From positions 278,179 to 342,178 of the forward strand of contig JANLFN010000002.1 of assembly GCA_024655885.1 (NCBI GenBank): a stretch of DNA of 64,000 bases, in the 5' to 3' direction. The stretch comes from Eubacteriales bacterium (GTDB lineage: Bacteria; Bacillota; Clostridia; Acetivibrionales; JANLFN01). Positions 29,468 through 40,226 of the stretch are shown piece by piece; the first letter of the stretch is position 1, and the number at the start of each line of letters is the position of its first letter. The notes beneath the pieces were generated by a model, which was given only the letters and a program-made list of their open reading frames with translations, was not told the DNA's origin and searched no databases. Both the position numbers and the translations under genes were made by a program.

Positions 29468-30750
29468 TCGCTTTCACCGCCTTTAAAAACACTTTTCCCC
29501 GAGGGCACCCACAGAGAACTGAAATCCTCCCGGGATACCTCCGCGTCAACCATAACATTCCTGCCTATCCGGGTGTTATCCGGTATACAGGCCCTTGCAC
29601 CTATGACGGTTATTCCCGAGTTATAGACCTCAGGTCTCAACTCGTTCTCCACGGCCTCTCCTATCCCTATTTCCACATGGTTTCCCACTTGAACCTTTTC
29701 GCTTATGATGGACCGGTCAATATGGGAGTTAGCCCCGATGCGGCTGTCCGACATGATAATGGAATCTTTTATTACGGCTCCTTCTTCGATGCAGACGCCG
29801 GGGAAAATTACCGAATTCCATACCGTCCCATAAATCATGCACCCTTCGGAGACCAGGGATTCCTTTACACTCCCGCCGGGCCCTATATAATGGGCGGGTT
29901 TTACAGGGTTGGGAGTGTAGATCTTCCATGCCGGGTCATACAGGTTAAAGACGGGAACCCTTTTGACAAGGTCCATGTTGGAATCCCAGAAGGCCTGTAT
30001 GGTCCCCACATCCCTCCAGTAGCCTTTGAATTTGTAAGCCCACATTCTCCGGTTATCCCTTACCATCATGGGGATAATATTTTTACCGAAATCATGGTCC
30101 GATTCACGGCTTTCACTATCTCTCACCAGATACTCCCTCAATACTTCCCAGGTGAATATATACACCCCCATGGAGGCCAAAGTGCTTTTGGGGTGCTTGG
30201 GCTTTTCTTCAAACTCGTAAATCCTACCGTCTTCAAAAGCGTTCATTATGCCGTACCTTCCCGCTTCTTCTATGGGCACCTCAATAACGGATATTGTCGC
30301 TTCCGCGTTGTTTTTCTTGTGATAATCCAGCATCAGGGAATAGTCCATCTTATATATATGGTCTCCCGAAAGGATGGCCACATACCTGGGCGAAAACTTT
30401 TCTATATAGTGCATATTCTGAAATACGGCATTGGCAGTGCCCATATACCACTCGCCCACTTCCCCCTTCAAGTAAGGCGACAGTATGGTCACTCCTCCGT
30501 TGATCCTGTCCATATCCCAGGGCTTGCCGATGCCAATGTGTGAGTTCAGCTTAAGCGGCTGGTATTGGGTTAGGACCCCTACCGTATCAATTCCCGAATT
30601 AATGCAGTTGCTCAACGAAAAATCAATAATCCTGTACTTTCCTCCATATAAAACGGCAGGTTTGGCGATTGTTTTCGTAAGTACGCCAAGCCTGCTGCCC
30701 TGGCCTCCTGCCAGCAGCATGGCGATGATCTCTTTTCCCATTGTTTTCAA
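29464..30750 (-). CDS. glgC: Glucose-1-phosphate adenylyltransferase catalytic subunit GlgC
   Basis: A 428-residue enzyme making ADP-glucose from ATP and glucose-1-phosphate. The intact pyrophosphorylase loop [20 protein letters not shown] and [14 protein letters not shown] are at the N-terminus; [10 protein letters not shown] lies in the sugar-binding region. A C-terminal beta-helix carries allosteric contacts. Co-transcribed with glgD. No glycogen synthase or branching gene is in the window. Confidence 0.94.
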   Translation of the reverse strand: MKTMGKEIIAMLLAGGQGSRLGVLTKTIAKPAVLYGGKYRIIDFSLSNCINSGIDTVGVLTQYQPLKLNSHIGIGKPWDMDRINGGVTILSPYLKGEVGEWYMGTANAVFQNMHYIEKFSPRYVAILSGDHIYKMDYSLMLDYHKKNNAEATISVIEVPIEEAGRYGIMNAFEDGRIYEFEEKPKHPKSTLASMGVYIFTWEVLREYLVRDSESRESDHDFGKNIIPMMVRDNRRMWAYKFKGYWRDVGTIQAFWDSNMDLVKRVPVFNLYDPAWKIYTPNPVKPAHYIGPGGSVKESLVSEGCMIYGTVWNSVIFPGVCIEEGAVIKDSIIMSDSRIGANSHIDRSIISEKVQVGNHVEIGIGEAVENELRPEVYNSGITVIGARACIPDNTRIGRNVMVDAEVSREDFSSLWVPSGKSVFKGGESE

Positions 30751-31091
30751 CCCCTCACTAAAAGTGGCAGATTTCTACGGACCAATATTCCCCTAAAGCT
30801 TTTTTTCATAACGCCATATAACAAAAAAGCATATCATTTCAAGATAGGCCTTTATTATAAGGTTATCATCTTTTTAACCCGCCGTAAATATTAAAATGGC
30901 GGAAAATGGGGACAGCTCTCTATTGGCTCATTTTTAATAATAGTGGGGATGCGAAAAGAGAAAGGATGAAGCCATCATTTACATGGACGGCTTCATCCTT
31001 TCATGGGCGACGGCGGGATAGTACAAAATCAAGTCGGGCAAAATCATTCTTTTGGCCTTTTAATATGATCCTTCAAACCATAACGTTTTTA
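30751..31091. other. Intergenic region upstream of glgCD
   Basis: No gene seen. It should contain the glgCD promoter (minus strand) and holds the terminator of the URO-D gene at 30961-31001. GGGGACAGCTCTCTATTGGCTCA near 30907 recalls the REP-type ends described elsewhere, but only weakly. Confidence 0.5.
30961..31001 (-). terminator. Stem-loop terminator of the URO-D gene at 31092
   Basis: AAAGGATGAAGCC (30961-30973) is perfectly inverted at 30989-31001. On the minus strand it is followed by CTCTTTTC, a modest T-rich tail. Position 90 bases after the stop fits a terminator. Confidence 0.65.
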
Positions 31092-32213
31092 CTATTTTCC
31101 TGTGGCTGCCGCAATGATAGCCTTAATATTCTCAAGGGGGGCATTTGGCGGTACGCTGCATCCCGAATCCATTATAAATCCTTTGGGCCCGATTTCCTCT
31201 GTAATCCTCCTGGCATATTTATATACCTCGTCAGGAGTGCCAATGGCCAGCAGCGACGGGTGAACATCTCCGGTGATGCACATCCGGTCTCCCAGAATCT
31301 CCTTAAGCTTAAAGATATTGGTCAGCCCATCGGGATCAAAAACACACTTCCCTTTGGGGAATTCAGTAAAATATGGAATATTGGCATCCCAGTTCGAATC
31401 GCAGTGGAACCATGTAATTGAGCCTTCTTCAATGATAGTCTCCGCAGCCCTTTTATTATATGGCCAGTAAAACTTCTCAAACATTTTCAGGTTCAGAAAT
31501 TCTCCCGTTGCACGCTGGCCGCCTATGAACACGGTCAGGGGCCTGGCTGTGCGAATTGTGTTTTTTATGTTTTCCATGATCTCATCCATTACCACATCCA
31601 TAGCCGCCTTAACCTTGTCGGGCATCCGGTACAGGTCCTTGTAGAACTTGGAAACCGAACGCGCCGAACTAAGCAATTCAAACGGAAGCAGAGGGAGCAT
31701 GGCACCGATCACAGCCACCAGTCCCATATCCATTGTCCTTTTCGCCATGGCCTGCATAGCTTCCGTATCGGGCGCCAGCTGCTCAGGCGTATAGCCCAAC
31801 CGGTTGAACAGAAGCTCATCGCTTAAGCTTTTCCATCCCTTTTGGAGAATGGTATCATAATCCGCTTCGGTCATGGGACCCACTTCTTCTATTTGCCACA
31901 GCGCGTCTTCCTGTAGCTCCCGGCCTGGAAGCCTGGTCCTCGAATACCACATCGCCCCCATGGATCCGTAATTCATTCCCCCCATGGGAGCGGTATCTAT
32001 CTCCGGCATCATCTCACGGGCTTTTAAAACCATATCGCTTGCCCATTCCGGCTTTCTTATGTAGTCGGCCAATACCGCTGAGGGATCCCCATACTTAATA
32101 AAGCCGGGCCCATCCAGATTGATGGGAGTCCTGTCGGGTTTTTCCAGCGCAATGGCCTTTTTGATTCTCTCCAGGCGCTCATTGTACAACTCCTGTCCCC
32201 TCTTCTCACTCAT
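31092..32213 (-). CDS. URO-D superfamily protein, probable corrinoid methyltransferase
   Basis: A 373-residue paralogue of the 17999-19108 protein. At the metal site it has ITWFHCDSNWDANI, and the C-terminal Cys is in GFIMDSGCSVPPNAPLENI; GDVHPSLLAIGTPDEVY also matches. Presumed to transfer methyl groups to or from a corrinoid protein. The frame is open 52 codons further upstream, but those codons overlap another gene; the ATG at 32213 follows GGGGGTG and overlaps the stop of the small upstream gene by 8 bases, indicating coupling. Confidence 0.82.
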   Translation of the reverse strand: MSEKRGQELYNERLERIKKAIALEKPDRTPINLDGPGFIKYGDPSAVLADYIRKPEWASDMVLKAREMMPEIDTAPMGGMNYGSMGAMWYSRTRLPGRELQEDALWQIEEVGPMTEADYDTILQKGWKSLSDELLFNRLGYTPEQLAPDTEAMQAMAKRTMDMGLVAVIGAMLPLLPFELLSSARSVSKFYKDLYRMPDKVKAAMDVVMDEIMENIKNTIRTARPLTVFIGGQRATGEFLNLKMFEKFYWPYNKRAAETIIEEGSITWFHCDSNWDANIPYFTEFPKGKCVFDPDGLTNIFKLKEILGDRMCITGDVHPSLLAIGTPDEVYKYARRITEEIGPKGFIMDSGCSVPPNAPLENIKAIIAAATGK

Positions 32214-32508
32214 ATTGCCGCACCCCCTCATATTTTTCGGAATACTCCGCCGCTTCCTGCGCACTCCTGCGTCCACGCTCCACTCCCGCATACTTGCAGG
32301 CAGCCTCGCGGGCAGGCCCGCCGCCCATGAGTATCCCCAGGTCCTCTTTTTCCTTTTCTCCGAATCCATTCCCCGTATGGCCCATGCCCTCCTGCAAGCC
32401 GGCTATAATGCCAAGCGCAGCCGCATTCTGTGCCTTCAAGGCCTGGATCTCTGTCAGCACAGCATCTTCATGGAGATCCGCCATCCCGTCCACCGGTTCC
32501 TTACTCAT
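32206..32508 (-). CDS. Small protein resembling a stand-alone corrinoid-protein cap domain
   Basis: A 100-residue helical protein. The segment AALGIIAGLQEGMGHTGNGFGEKE resembles the helical cap that precedes the B12-binding domain of corrinoid proteins (compare MGVVGDKFSAGEI in the 46013 protein), but there is no DxHxxG B12-binding domain. AAGGGGGG lies 8 bases before the ATG. Translationally coupled to the URO-D gene. It might be an accessory subunit or a remnant of a larger corrinoid protein; the similarity is my visual judgement. Confidence 0.55.
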   Translation of the reverse strand: MSKEPVDGMADLHEDAVLTEIQALKAQNAAALGIIAGLQEGMGHTGNGFGEKEKEDLGILMGGGPAREAACKYAGVERGRRSAQEAAEYSEKYEGVRQYE

Positions 32509-32869
32509 TGATACTTCCCCCCTTTAGTTATACGTCCATCCATCCCTTTCTCCGGACCCTTTCAGGTTGTGAATTTTGTCTATATATATTTATGTATATG
32601 TTTCATATCGCATAAAAAATGATTATGTCATTTGCCCGCAGGAAAAATATTTTTTACGGAGGCAAGGGGCGGTTCCGAACCACTGAAAGGCCCTTGTTTT
32701 CCAGCGGTTGCCAACTGTTCCCTTATCAAAAGACCCTTGAAAAATAAAGAAAGACTCTGATAGGTAAAACCAATCAAAGCCTTATTACCAAACGATTTTT
32801 CCCAACACCTGGGGTGGTCCGCTCGCTTTAAGTACCCATCGAACAGAGAACCGTCCCCTGTTTTACGGC
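32509..32869. other. Intergenic region containing a probable decayed REP-type element
   Basis: No gene. The minus-strand promoter of the 32206-32508 gene should lie at its left end. From 32665 to 32860 the ends resemble the terminal sequences of the three REP/RAYT elements (listed separately). Confidence 0.45.
32665..32860. mobile_element. Possible decayed REP/RAYT-derived element
   Basis: The left end reads AAGGGGCGGTTCCG and the right end GAGAACCGTCCCCTG, inverted with one missing base. The same GGGGACGGTTC terminal sequence marks the elements at 43409, 44682 and 48848. The interior does not match them visibly, so this is a weak, solo pair of ends. Confidence 0.35.
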
Positions 32870-34159
32870 TTACCGCAGGACCTTCACGATATGGAACATG
32901 TCGTTCAATACATACCAGTTCTGTGTGAAGGGAGATCCCAGCTCCCAGTAGCTTACGCCTCTCAGGCCGTATTCCACCACCGTCAGGAATTTTGCCCTGA
33001 CGCTCCTTGCGTCCTCAAACCACACGATATGCCGGGTGCCTCTTTCATCATAGTAGTTAAAGAACGGCGACTGGGCTGTTTGATCGTACTGGATATTGGC
33101 CCCGTACTGTGCCGCCAGCCTCACAGCCTGTTCGGGGCTGACCCTGGGCGCAAAACCACCGCCGGGCCTGTAGGGGAGGGTCCAGTTATAGCCGTACAGC
33201 GGCATGCCCATCAGGATTTTATTTCTTGGAATCACCGACACGGCGTAGTCCAGCACCGCCCTGACTTGGTTTATGGGGGCCACCGCCAGCGGAGGGCCTC
33301 CGGACCATCCCCACTCATAGGTCATAAGTATTACGAAATCCATAATCTGTCCATGGGCCGCATAATCATGGGCCTCATACCATTCCCCCACCTGTGCGGC
33401 GGACAGTTTGGGAGCAAGGGACGTACAGGCAGGGTAGTTTAAAGGCCTTAAGGCTGCAACCACACGTCTTAAAAAGTTGTTGTACAACTCCCGGGTCTCG
33501 GGGGGAAGCCTTTCGAAATCGATATTCAGCCCATAATACCCCTTGGCTCTCATTGTGGCTATGACATTGTTGATCAGGGTCTGCTGCACCGCCGCATTGG
33601 TTAAAATCGCGCGTCCCAGCTCGGTGCTGAAATTGCCGTTGATGAAGTTGGTGATGACCATCAGGGGTGCGGCCCTCAACAGCCTTGCCGTTTGGATAAT
33701 GGTTTCGTCCCTTATGGGATTGAGGCTGCCGTCCGCATTCACTCTGTAGCTGAACGGACTGATATATGTCAAATACTGTGCAACACTTCTTACAATCTGG
33801 GCTTCCCGTTCAGCCGTGGACGGCTCTATATATGCATTGACCTCAATGTAGCCGTAGCCCTTGGATAGTTCGGGAATCCTGAGAACCAATCCCGGATAAA
33901 TCAGTGCCGGATTGGTAATTCCGTTCAATTCCGCAATTCTGTTTACCGGAACATTAAACCTCTGTGCAATGGAATAGAGCGAATCTCCCGGCCTCACCGT
34001 GTAAGCCCTTTCGGTGCTGGGAATAACCAGGGCCTGCCCTACCACCAGGTTGCGCAGGCCTTGCAGGCCGTTTACCCGGACAATTCTTTCCAGACTGACC
34101 CCAAACCTCTGTGAAATAGCCCATAATGAATCACCAGGTTGGACAACATATATCGTCAA
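32870..34159 (-). CDS. LysM-GH18 hydrolase, SleL/YaaH-type spore-cortex N-acetylglucosaminidase
   Basis: A 429-residue protein with two LysM peptidoglycan-binding repeats (about 2-48 and 52-97; YVVQPGDSLWAISQRFGVS, YTVRPGDSLYSIAQRFNVP) followed by a GH18 barrel with the catalytic strand YYGLNIDFERLP. No signal peptide. Such enzymes degrade cortex fragments in germinating spores. Start chosen at the TTG at 34159, 7 bases after AAAGGAAG; a GTG three codons upstream abuts the ribosome binding site. Confidence 0.87.
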   Translation of the reverse strand: MTIYVVQPGDSLWAISQRFGVSLERIVRVNGLQGLRNLVVGQALVIPSTERAYTVRPGDSLYSIAQRFNVPVNRIAELNGITNPALIYPGLVLRIPELSKGYGYIEVNAYIEPSTAEREAQIVRSVAQYLTYISPFSYRVNADGSLNPIRDETIIQTARLLRAAPLMVITNFINGNFSTELGRAILTNAAVQQTLINNVIATMRAKGYYGLNIDFERLPPETRELYNNFLRRVVAALRPLNYPACTSLAPKLSAAQVGEWYEAHDYAAHGQIMDFVILMTYEWGWSGGPPLAVAPINQVRAVLDYAVSVIPRNKILMGMPLYGYNWTLPYRPGGGFAPRVSPEQAVRLAAQYGANIQYDQTAQSPFFNYYDERGTRHIVWFEDARSVRAKFLTVVEYGLRGVSYWELGSPFTQNWYVLNDMFHIVKVLR

Positions 34160-34248
34160 AGAATTCACTTCCTTTGATTTACTCCTGGTTCAGTATATTC
34201 AAAAAGCAAAGGGAAGTGAACATAACCGATACATCGGGGATAAAAATT

Positions 34249-34926
34249 TTATCTGGCTCCGTAAGGGCAAACCTTCATACATATGCCGCACACTGCCCCC
34301 CTGCCGATGTGCTTGAATTTTTCATTCATATAATCGCTGCAGGCCTTTGCATCCACAATTTCACTCCGGCGGCATCCTTCCCGCCAGGGGCTTCCCGTCA
34401 GAGCCGCCGCCGGACAGCTTTCGACACACAGCCTGCACTCCCCGCACCCTCCGGCTGTTTCAACGGCCTCCACCGGAAGCTTGAAATCCGTAAGGATGGT
34501 ACCCAGCCTTACACGAGGCCCGAACTCTGAGCTTATAAAAAGACCGCTTTTTCCTATCCAGCCCAATCCGGCCTTTACAGCCGCGGTTTTATGCGGGAAA
34601 ATGCCGCTGTAGCTCTCCGCCGCATCCCTTACCGTCTGTGATGCAGGCACCGCAACCCCGCTATAGCCCCAATCCTGCAAAAGCAGCATTCCCCTCAGGG
34701 TGATCTGGTCTATCAGGGCATTAACCGCCCTGTAGTGGTGGAAATAAGTGTAGGTAGGCCGGTCGGTAATTCCGTCCACAATGAAATTAGACAGCCGGAC
34801 CCCCACGGTTATGGCATACCTCAGGCTCCGCAAATCCGGGGGCAATTTGCCGCCCACGTCCGAAAATCCGACAAAGCTGGCTCCCCAGTCTTTCAATTTG
34901 TCCTGTATGTCCTGCGCTGAAAGCAT
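34249..34926 (-). CDS. QueG-like 4Fe-4S protein (epoxyqueuosine reductase-related)
   Basis: A 225-residue protein. The N-terminal DUF1730-type region is followed by GLGWIGKSGLFIS and two 4Fe-4S cysteine clusters, CGECRLCVESCP and CGICMKVCPYG. Related to epoxyqueuosine reductase, but it is shorter than QueG and lacks the C-terminal HEAT repeats, so the role may differ. Of two ATGs, the one at 34926 lies 10 bases after GGAGG; the other is too close to it. Confidence 0.75.
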   Translation of the reverse strand: MLSAQDIQDKLKDWGASFVGFSDVGGKLPPDLRSLRYAITVGVRLSNFIVDGITDRPTYTYFHHYRAVNALIDQITLRGMLLLQDWGYSGVAVPASQTVRDAAESYSGIFPHKTAAVKAGLGWIGKSGLFISSEFGPRVRLGTILTDFKLPVEAVETAGGCGECRLCVESCPAAALTGSPWREGCRRSEIVDAKACSDYMNEKFKHIGRGAVCGICMKVCPYGAR

Positions 34927-35135
34927 CCCTAGCATTCCTCCTGTCTTAAGCCAATTATAGCAAAGCTCCGAAGAGAATAAAATTATTCATGAAAACTTTT
35001 TTAGAAGGCGGGCAATTTTCTAAATATGGAAACTTACAGCTTTTTGTGCTATAATCAAAAAAACGTTGTTTTTTACAAGGTACAAAAGCATTTCCTGGAT
35101 GGACAGGCATAACAATCAGGTCGGGGAGGCAAATT

Positions 35136-35669
35136 ATGAATTTGGGCAGCAACCGGGAGCTGGCTGAAAACAAGCTTATCCTTCTATATATAATAGACAA
35201 AATTAATATTCCCATAAGTAATCTGCAGATTACCAAGCTTATTCTTGAGAACAAGTTTATGAACTACTTTTTTCTTCAGCAGTTTTTAAAAGAGCTGTGC
35301 GACAATCATATGCTGAAAGCGGACACAATTGACGGAAAAACCTTTTATACCATAACCCAAAACGGGAAGCAGACCCTAAGTTATTTTACCGACCACATAC
35401 CCCCGGGCATCAAGCTCCGGATCGATAACAGCAGCATGGACATCCGAAAGGGAATTAAAAATGAAACCCACATCCTCTCGGACTTTACTCCGGAAAGCGA
35501 AAACGCGTATATCGTAAACTGCAGTGTGCGGGAAGACGACTTTTCACTGATCGACCTGAAAATCACGGTGGGCACCAAAAATGACGCCCGCGTTATCTGC
35601 GAAAACTGGAAAAACCATTCCCAGTCCATCTATGCAGAAATCATTGAGAGCCTTACCAGGAAAAGGTGA
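35136..35669 (+). CDS. DUF4364 family protein
   Basis: A 177-residue soluble protein beginning MNLGSNRELAENKLILLYII, with a winged-helix-like N-terminal half (ITKLILENKFMNYFFLQQFL, then FYTITQNGKQTLSYF). It matches the clostridial DUF4364 pattern as I remember it. Function unknown; DNA binding is plausible from the fold. Monocistronic, divergent from the QueG-like gene. Confidence 0.75.
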   Translation: MNLGSNRELAENKLILLYIIDKINIPISNLQITKLILENKFMNYFFLQQFLKELCDNHMLKADTIDGKTFYTITQNGKQTLSYFTDHIPPGIKLRIDNSSMDIRKGIKNETHILSDFTPESENAYIVNCSVREDDFSLIDLKITVGTKNDARVICENWKNHSQSIYAEIIESLTRKR

Positions 35670-35766
35670 ATTGCTCCTCCTCTTTCATGTTGGGAAATAT
35701 GCTCTTGCGGGTTTGTTTTTTCTTTTCAGGAGTAACCCTAATGTAACCTAGAGGGGCTTCATAAAT

Positions 35767-36057
35767 TCAAGGCAGGACAATTACCTTATTCTCTTTTGAC
35801 TCCTTGTACAAAACAAATTTATTCCCTATAACCTGGACAATTTCCGCACCCGTCGATTTTGAAACTTCCTCACATACTTCCCTGGCATCCGTCAAAGAAT
35901 TCTTGAGCACCGTTGCTTTTACCAGTTCCCTTGCCTCCAGGGCATCGTTGAACTGCTTTATCATATTGTCGTTTATCCCACCCTTTCCTATCTGGAAAAT
36001 GGGAGGAATGGTATTTGCAAGACTTCTCAGATAGCTCCTCTGTTTGCTTGTCAGCAT
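35767..36057 (-). CDS. yhbY: YhbY-type CRM-domain RNA-binding protein
   Basis: A 96-residue protein made of one CRM domain: MLTSKQRSYLRSLANTIPP, IFQIGKGGINDNMI and ATVLKNS, then GNKFVLYKESKEN. It associates with pre-50S ribosomal subunits in other bacteria. It follows obg on the same strand after 58 bases, consistent with the ribosome-assembly context. Confidence 0.9.
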   Translation of the reverse strand: MLTSKQRSYLRSLANTIPPIFQIGKGGINDNMIKQFNDALEARELVKATVLKNSLTDAREVCEEVSKSTGAEIVQVIGNKFVLYKESKENKVIVLP

Positions 36058-36115
36058 AGACCCTTTCTCCTCAATATTTATTTAATATGTACAATAAAAA
36101 ATCCCCTGCCCCATG

Positions 36116-37438
<1,323 letters not shown>

Positions 37439-37447
37439 TCATACAGG

Positions 37448-37483
37448 CAAAAAATAATCCCAATATGCTGGGATTATTTTTTG
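37448..37483. terminator. Terminator/attenuator between rpmA and obgE
   Basis: CAAAAAATAATCCCA is perfectly inverted around ATATGC, with T-runs on both strands, just downstream of the rpmA stop. It probably reduces read-through from the ribosomal genes into obgE. Confidence 0.8.
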
Positions 37484-37487
37484 TACA

Positions 37488-37766
37488 TTATGCATTTACT
37501 ATACTCACTTGCTTCTTATCCTTGCCTTTTCTTTCAAACTTAACTTTCCCGTCAATCAGCGCAAAAAGCGTATCGTCACTGCCTCTTCCCACATTTTCAC
37601 CGGGGAATATTTTGGTCCCTCTCTGTCTTACCAGAATATTTCCCGCCAGCACGAACTGTCCGTCGCCTCTTTTCACACCAAGCCTCTTGGACTCGCTGTC
37701 ACGGCCGTTCCTCGAACTTCCGACACCCTTCTTGTGGGCAAAAAGCTGTAGATTTATATCAACCAT
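37488..37766 (-). CDS. rpmA: Ribosomal protein L27
   Basis: A 92-residue L27 with the Firmicutes N-terminal extension [10 protein letters not shown] before [17 protein letters not shown]. The extension must be removed by the Prp protease before the tail can reach the peptidyl transferase centre. GGAGG is 7 bases before the ATG at 37766. The Prp gene is immediately upstream. Confidence 0.95.
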   Translation of the reverse strand: MVDINLQLFAHKKGVGSSRNGRDSESKRLGVKRGDGQFVLAGNILVRQRGTKIFPGENVGRGSDDTLFALIDGKVKFERKGKDKKQVSIVNA

Positions 37767-37768
37767 AA

Positions 37769-38101
37769 TCACACCTCCTCATCCATGACCGAAACATAAT
37801 TCTTGTACTTGCGCTGGATCTGTTTGAACCCTATGGCGGTAGTTTCAAGAATTATCTTTGCAATCTGCTTTTTTTCCTCAGAGATATTATCAGGAATACT
37901 GCACAGCATATATCCATCCCTCTCGGAGTAGCACCTTCGAATGCCTGCAAGATCTTCAAGAGCTCCCACCGCATTATACGCCGTTATGGAAACAGCAGCG
38001 CAGACAATATCCTTTCCCTCTTCATCAAAACCTGCATGTCCCTTAACGATAAACTGTCTGATAAAACCTTCCTTATCCCTGACAATATGAATATTAACCA
38101 T
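37769..38101 (-). CDS. prp: Ribosomal-processing cysteine protease Prp
   Basis: A 110-residue protein with catalytic His22 in [12 protein letters not shown] and Cys34 in DIVCAAVS, the dyad known from the staphylococcal enzyme. It cleaves the L27 leader. It lies between rplU and rpmA, the usual Firmicutes order, and ends two bases before the rpmA start. Confidence 0.93.
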   Translation of the reverse strand: MVNIHIVRDKEGFIRQFIVKGHAGFDEEGKDIVCAAVSITAYNAVGALEDLAGIRRCYSERDGYMLCSIPDNISEEKKQIAKIILETTAIGFKQIQRKYKNYVSVMDEEV

Positions 38102-38155
38102 CGGTCCCTGTCCATCATCCGCCGCCCACGGCCTGTTGCCTGTACCGCAGGTGCT

Positions 38156-38467
38156 TTATGCATTGATCTTCTCAATCTGAATCTTCGTGTAAGGCTGTCT
38201 GTGCCCCTGTTTCTTCCTATAGCCTTTTTTTGGCTTATACTTGAAAACAATTATTTTTTTGTCCTTGCCATGGCTCAAAACTTTACCGCTAACCGTCGCA
38301 TCTTTTACCCAAGGATCGCCGAAGCTTACGGCTCCATCCTTTGAGACCAACAGAACCTTATCAAAAGTGACGACCGAACCTTCCTCAGCCGCAAGCTTTT
38401 CAACAAATACCACGTCGCCTTCCTGAACCCGGTACTGCTTTCCACCTGTCTCAACTACAGCGTACAT
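38156..38467 (-). CDS. rplU: Ribosomal protein L21
   Basis: A 103-residue protein beginning [18 protein letters not shown] and ending [21 protein letters not shown], a full-length L21. The ATG follows GAGGAGGTG; 27 upstream codons in the same frame belong to the leader. First gene of the rplU-prp-rpmA cluster. Confidence 0.95.
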   Translation of the reverse strand: MYAVVETGGKQYRVQEGDVVFVEKLAAEEGSVVTFDKVLLVSKDGAVSFGDPWVKDATVSGKVLSHGKDKKIIVFKYKPKKGYRKKQGHRQPYTKIQIEKINA

Positions 38468-38658
38468 CCAAAACACCTCCTCATCCCCAGTCTCGCCGGC
38501 ATAAGGCAGCAAATAACGGTTTCCGGTTGTAAGCTGTTGAAAAAACAAAATCCTTTTTCCTTTTGATTTTCAACAATAACTCAAACCGCTTTTTAATCCC
38601 AACCTCAACCTTAATCTGCATTTAAACGTCGCCTTTGCCGTGCGGCTACCGATTTATT
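38468..38658 (-). promoter_or_regulatory. Leader of rplU operon, candidate L21 leader RNA
   Basis: The 190 bases between RNase G and L21 hold a hairpin with arms TTGAAAATC.. and ..GATTTT plus T-runs near 38540-38580. This is where an autoregulatory L21 leader occurs in other Firmicutes. I could not verify the conserved core by eye. Confidence 0.35.
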
Positions 38659-40155
38659 CTAACACACCAAGGAATTAATGTCAATCGCCTTGATTTTCAT
38701 TTCTTCCCGTTTGATATCGCTGTTTGCCTTCACCACAATCCTTTTTTTATAAGCGTTTTCCAGCTTTATAAGGTTCTTGCCATCCACACCGGTAAGTATT
38801 ACGGCAACCGCTGGGTGAACCTCGATCTGTATCGCATCCGCAATGGTCTGGTTAAAATACCTGGTAATTTCCTTCTCCACATTCCTGGCAACCGATTCGG
38901 GAGACAATATCTTGCCTGTTCCCGAGCAATGGGGACATTCGGTCATGAGGACCGAAGATAAACCCTGTCTCACCTTTTTTCTTGTCATTTCTACAAGTCC
39001 AAGCCCTGTCAGGCCCACTACCGAGGTCTTTGTCCTGTCCCTTTTCAGCGCCTGCCTCAAGGCGTCCAGCACCATCTGCTGATGCTCATGCTCATGCATG
39101 TCAATAAAATCGATAATCACTATGCCTCCGATATCCCTTAAACGCAGCTGCTTTGCTATTTCCCTGGCCGCTTCCATATTGGTCTTGAGAACGGTATCCT
39201 CCAGATTATTCCCACCTACATATTTCCCTGTATTGACATCTACCACCGTAAAGGCTTCGGTCTGGTCTATGACCAGGTAGCCGCCGCACTTAAGCCACAC
39301 TTTCCTGGAAAGCGCCCTGGAAATCTTGGATTCAATCTGATAGTACTCAAACAGGTCGTAATTTTTGTTAAAATACTCAACCCTCATCTTCAGCGCGGGA
39401 GAAATCATCTCCACCAGTTCCAGGACTTTCATGTACTCCTGCCTGTCGTTAATGACAAACTTGTCGATGTTCCAGGTAAACAGGTCCCGCACCGACCTGC
39501 ATACCAGGCCTAAATCCTTATATATGCAGCGCGGGACAGGGCCTCCGGTTTCCTTCTGCCTTATTGAATCCCAAACTTTAAGCAAAAAATTCAGGTCACG
39601 TGTAAAGTCCTCCGTGTTTTTGCCTTCCGAAGCTGTTCTTACGATCAGTCCCATTCCTTTGGGCTTAATGCTTTCAGCTATTTTTTTTAACTTGTTTCTC
39701 TCGTTTTCATCCTCAATTTTTCTTGAAACGCCGACGTAATCCGCATTTGGCAGCAAAACCAGCTGTCTTCCGGGTAGGGTAATATGGGTGGTAACCCTTG
39801 GCCCCTTATTTCCGATAGGTTCTTTTACAACCTGTACGGTTATCTCCTGTCCGGGTCTGAACAGCTCATCAATATTATACTCCCTTATATTATGGTAGAT
39901 CTCATCTTCATCTTCTATATACTCTTTCTGAGCAACAGCATCACTCACATACAAAAAAGCGTTCTTCTCATATCCGATATCAATAAACGCCGCCTGCATG
40001 CCGGGTAAAACACTGCTGACCTTTCCCCTGTAAATGTTGCCGACCATTCCCTCAAGGGAAGGCCTTTCTATATATATCTCAACCAGCTCCCTATCTTCAA
40101 GAAGAGCTATTCTTGTTTCCTCAAGTCCAACATCTGCAATTATTTCATTTACCAT
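38659..40155 (-). CDS. rng: Ribonuclease E/G family protein (RNase G)
   Basis: A 498-residue endoribonuclease with an S1 domain (near 35-125, VGNIYRGKVSSVLPGMQAAF), the catalytic region with FTVVDVNTGKYVG and GGIVIIDFIDM, and the Zn-link cysteines in CPHCSGTGKI. It processes rRNA and turns over mRNA. The ATG at 40155 follows AGGAGAGGTG. Confidence 0.92.
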   Translation of the reverse strand: MVNEIIADVGLEETRIALLEDRELVEIYIERPSLEGMVGNIYRGKVSSVLPGMQAAFIDIGYEKNAFLYVSDAVAQKEYIEDEDEIYHNIREYNIDELFRPGQEITVQVVKEPIGNKGPRVTTHITLPGRQLVLLPNADYVGVSRKIEDENERNKLKKIAESIKPKGMGLIVRTASEGKNTEDFTRDLNFLLKVWDSIRQKETGGPVPRCIYKDLGLVCRSVRDLFTWNIDKFVINDRQEYMKVLELVEMISPALKMRVEYFNKNYDLFEYYQIESKISRALSRKVWLKCGGYLVIDQTEAFTVVDVNTGKYVGGNNLEDTVLKTNMEAAREIAKQLRLRDIGGIVIIDFIDMHEHEHQQMVLDALRQALKRDRTKTSVVGLTGLGLVEMTRKKVRQGLSSVLMTECPHCSGTGKILSPESVARNVEKEITRYFNQTIADAIQIEVHPAVAVILTGVDGKNLIKLENAYKKRIVVKANSDIKREEMKIKAIDINSLVC

Positions 40156-40226
40156 TTTCACCTCTCCTTCCTCTATTCTCCGGCTTTGGTTTTCTGTTCC
40201 CGCCTTTTCCCAATGTCCCCTTCTGT

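Noticed and set aside
27821..30543. Long plus-strand open frames (up to 362 codons) opposite the DUF2680, glgD and glgC genes
   Set aside because: They are antisense shadows of confidently identified genes, have no ribosome binding sites of note and no recognisable motifs.
31092..32369. Upstream extension of the URO-D protein by 52 residues
   Set aside because: The extension overlaps the small upstream gene in another frame; the ATG at 32213 has a good ribosome binding site and fits the paralogue's length.
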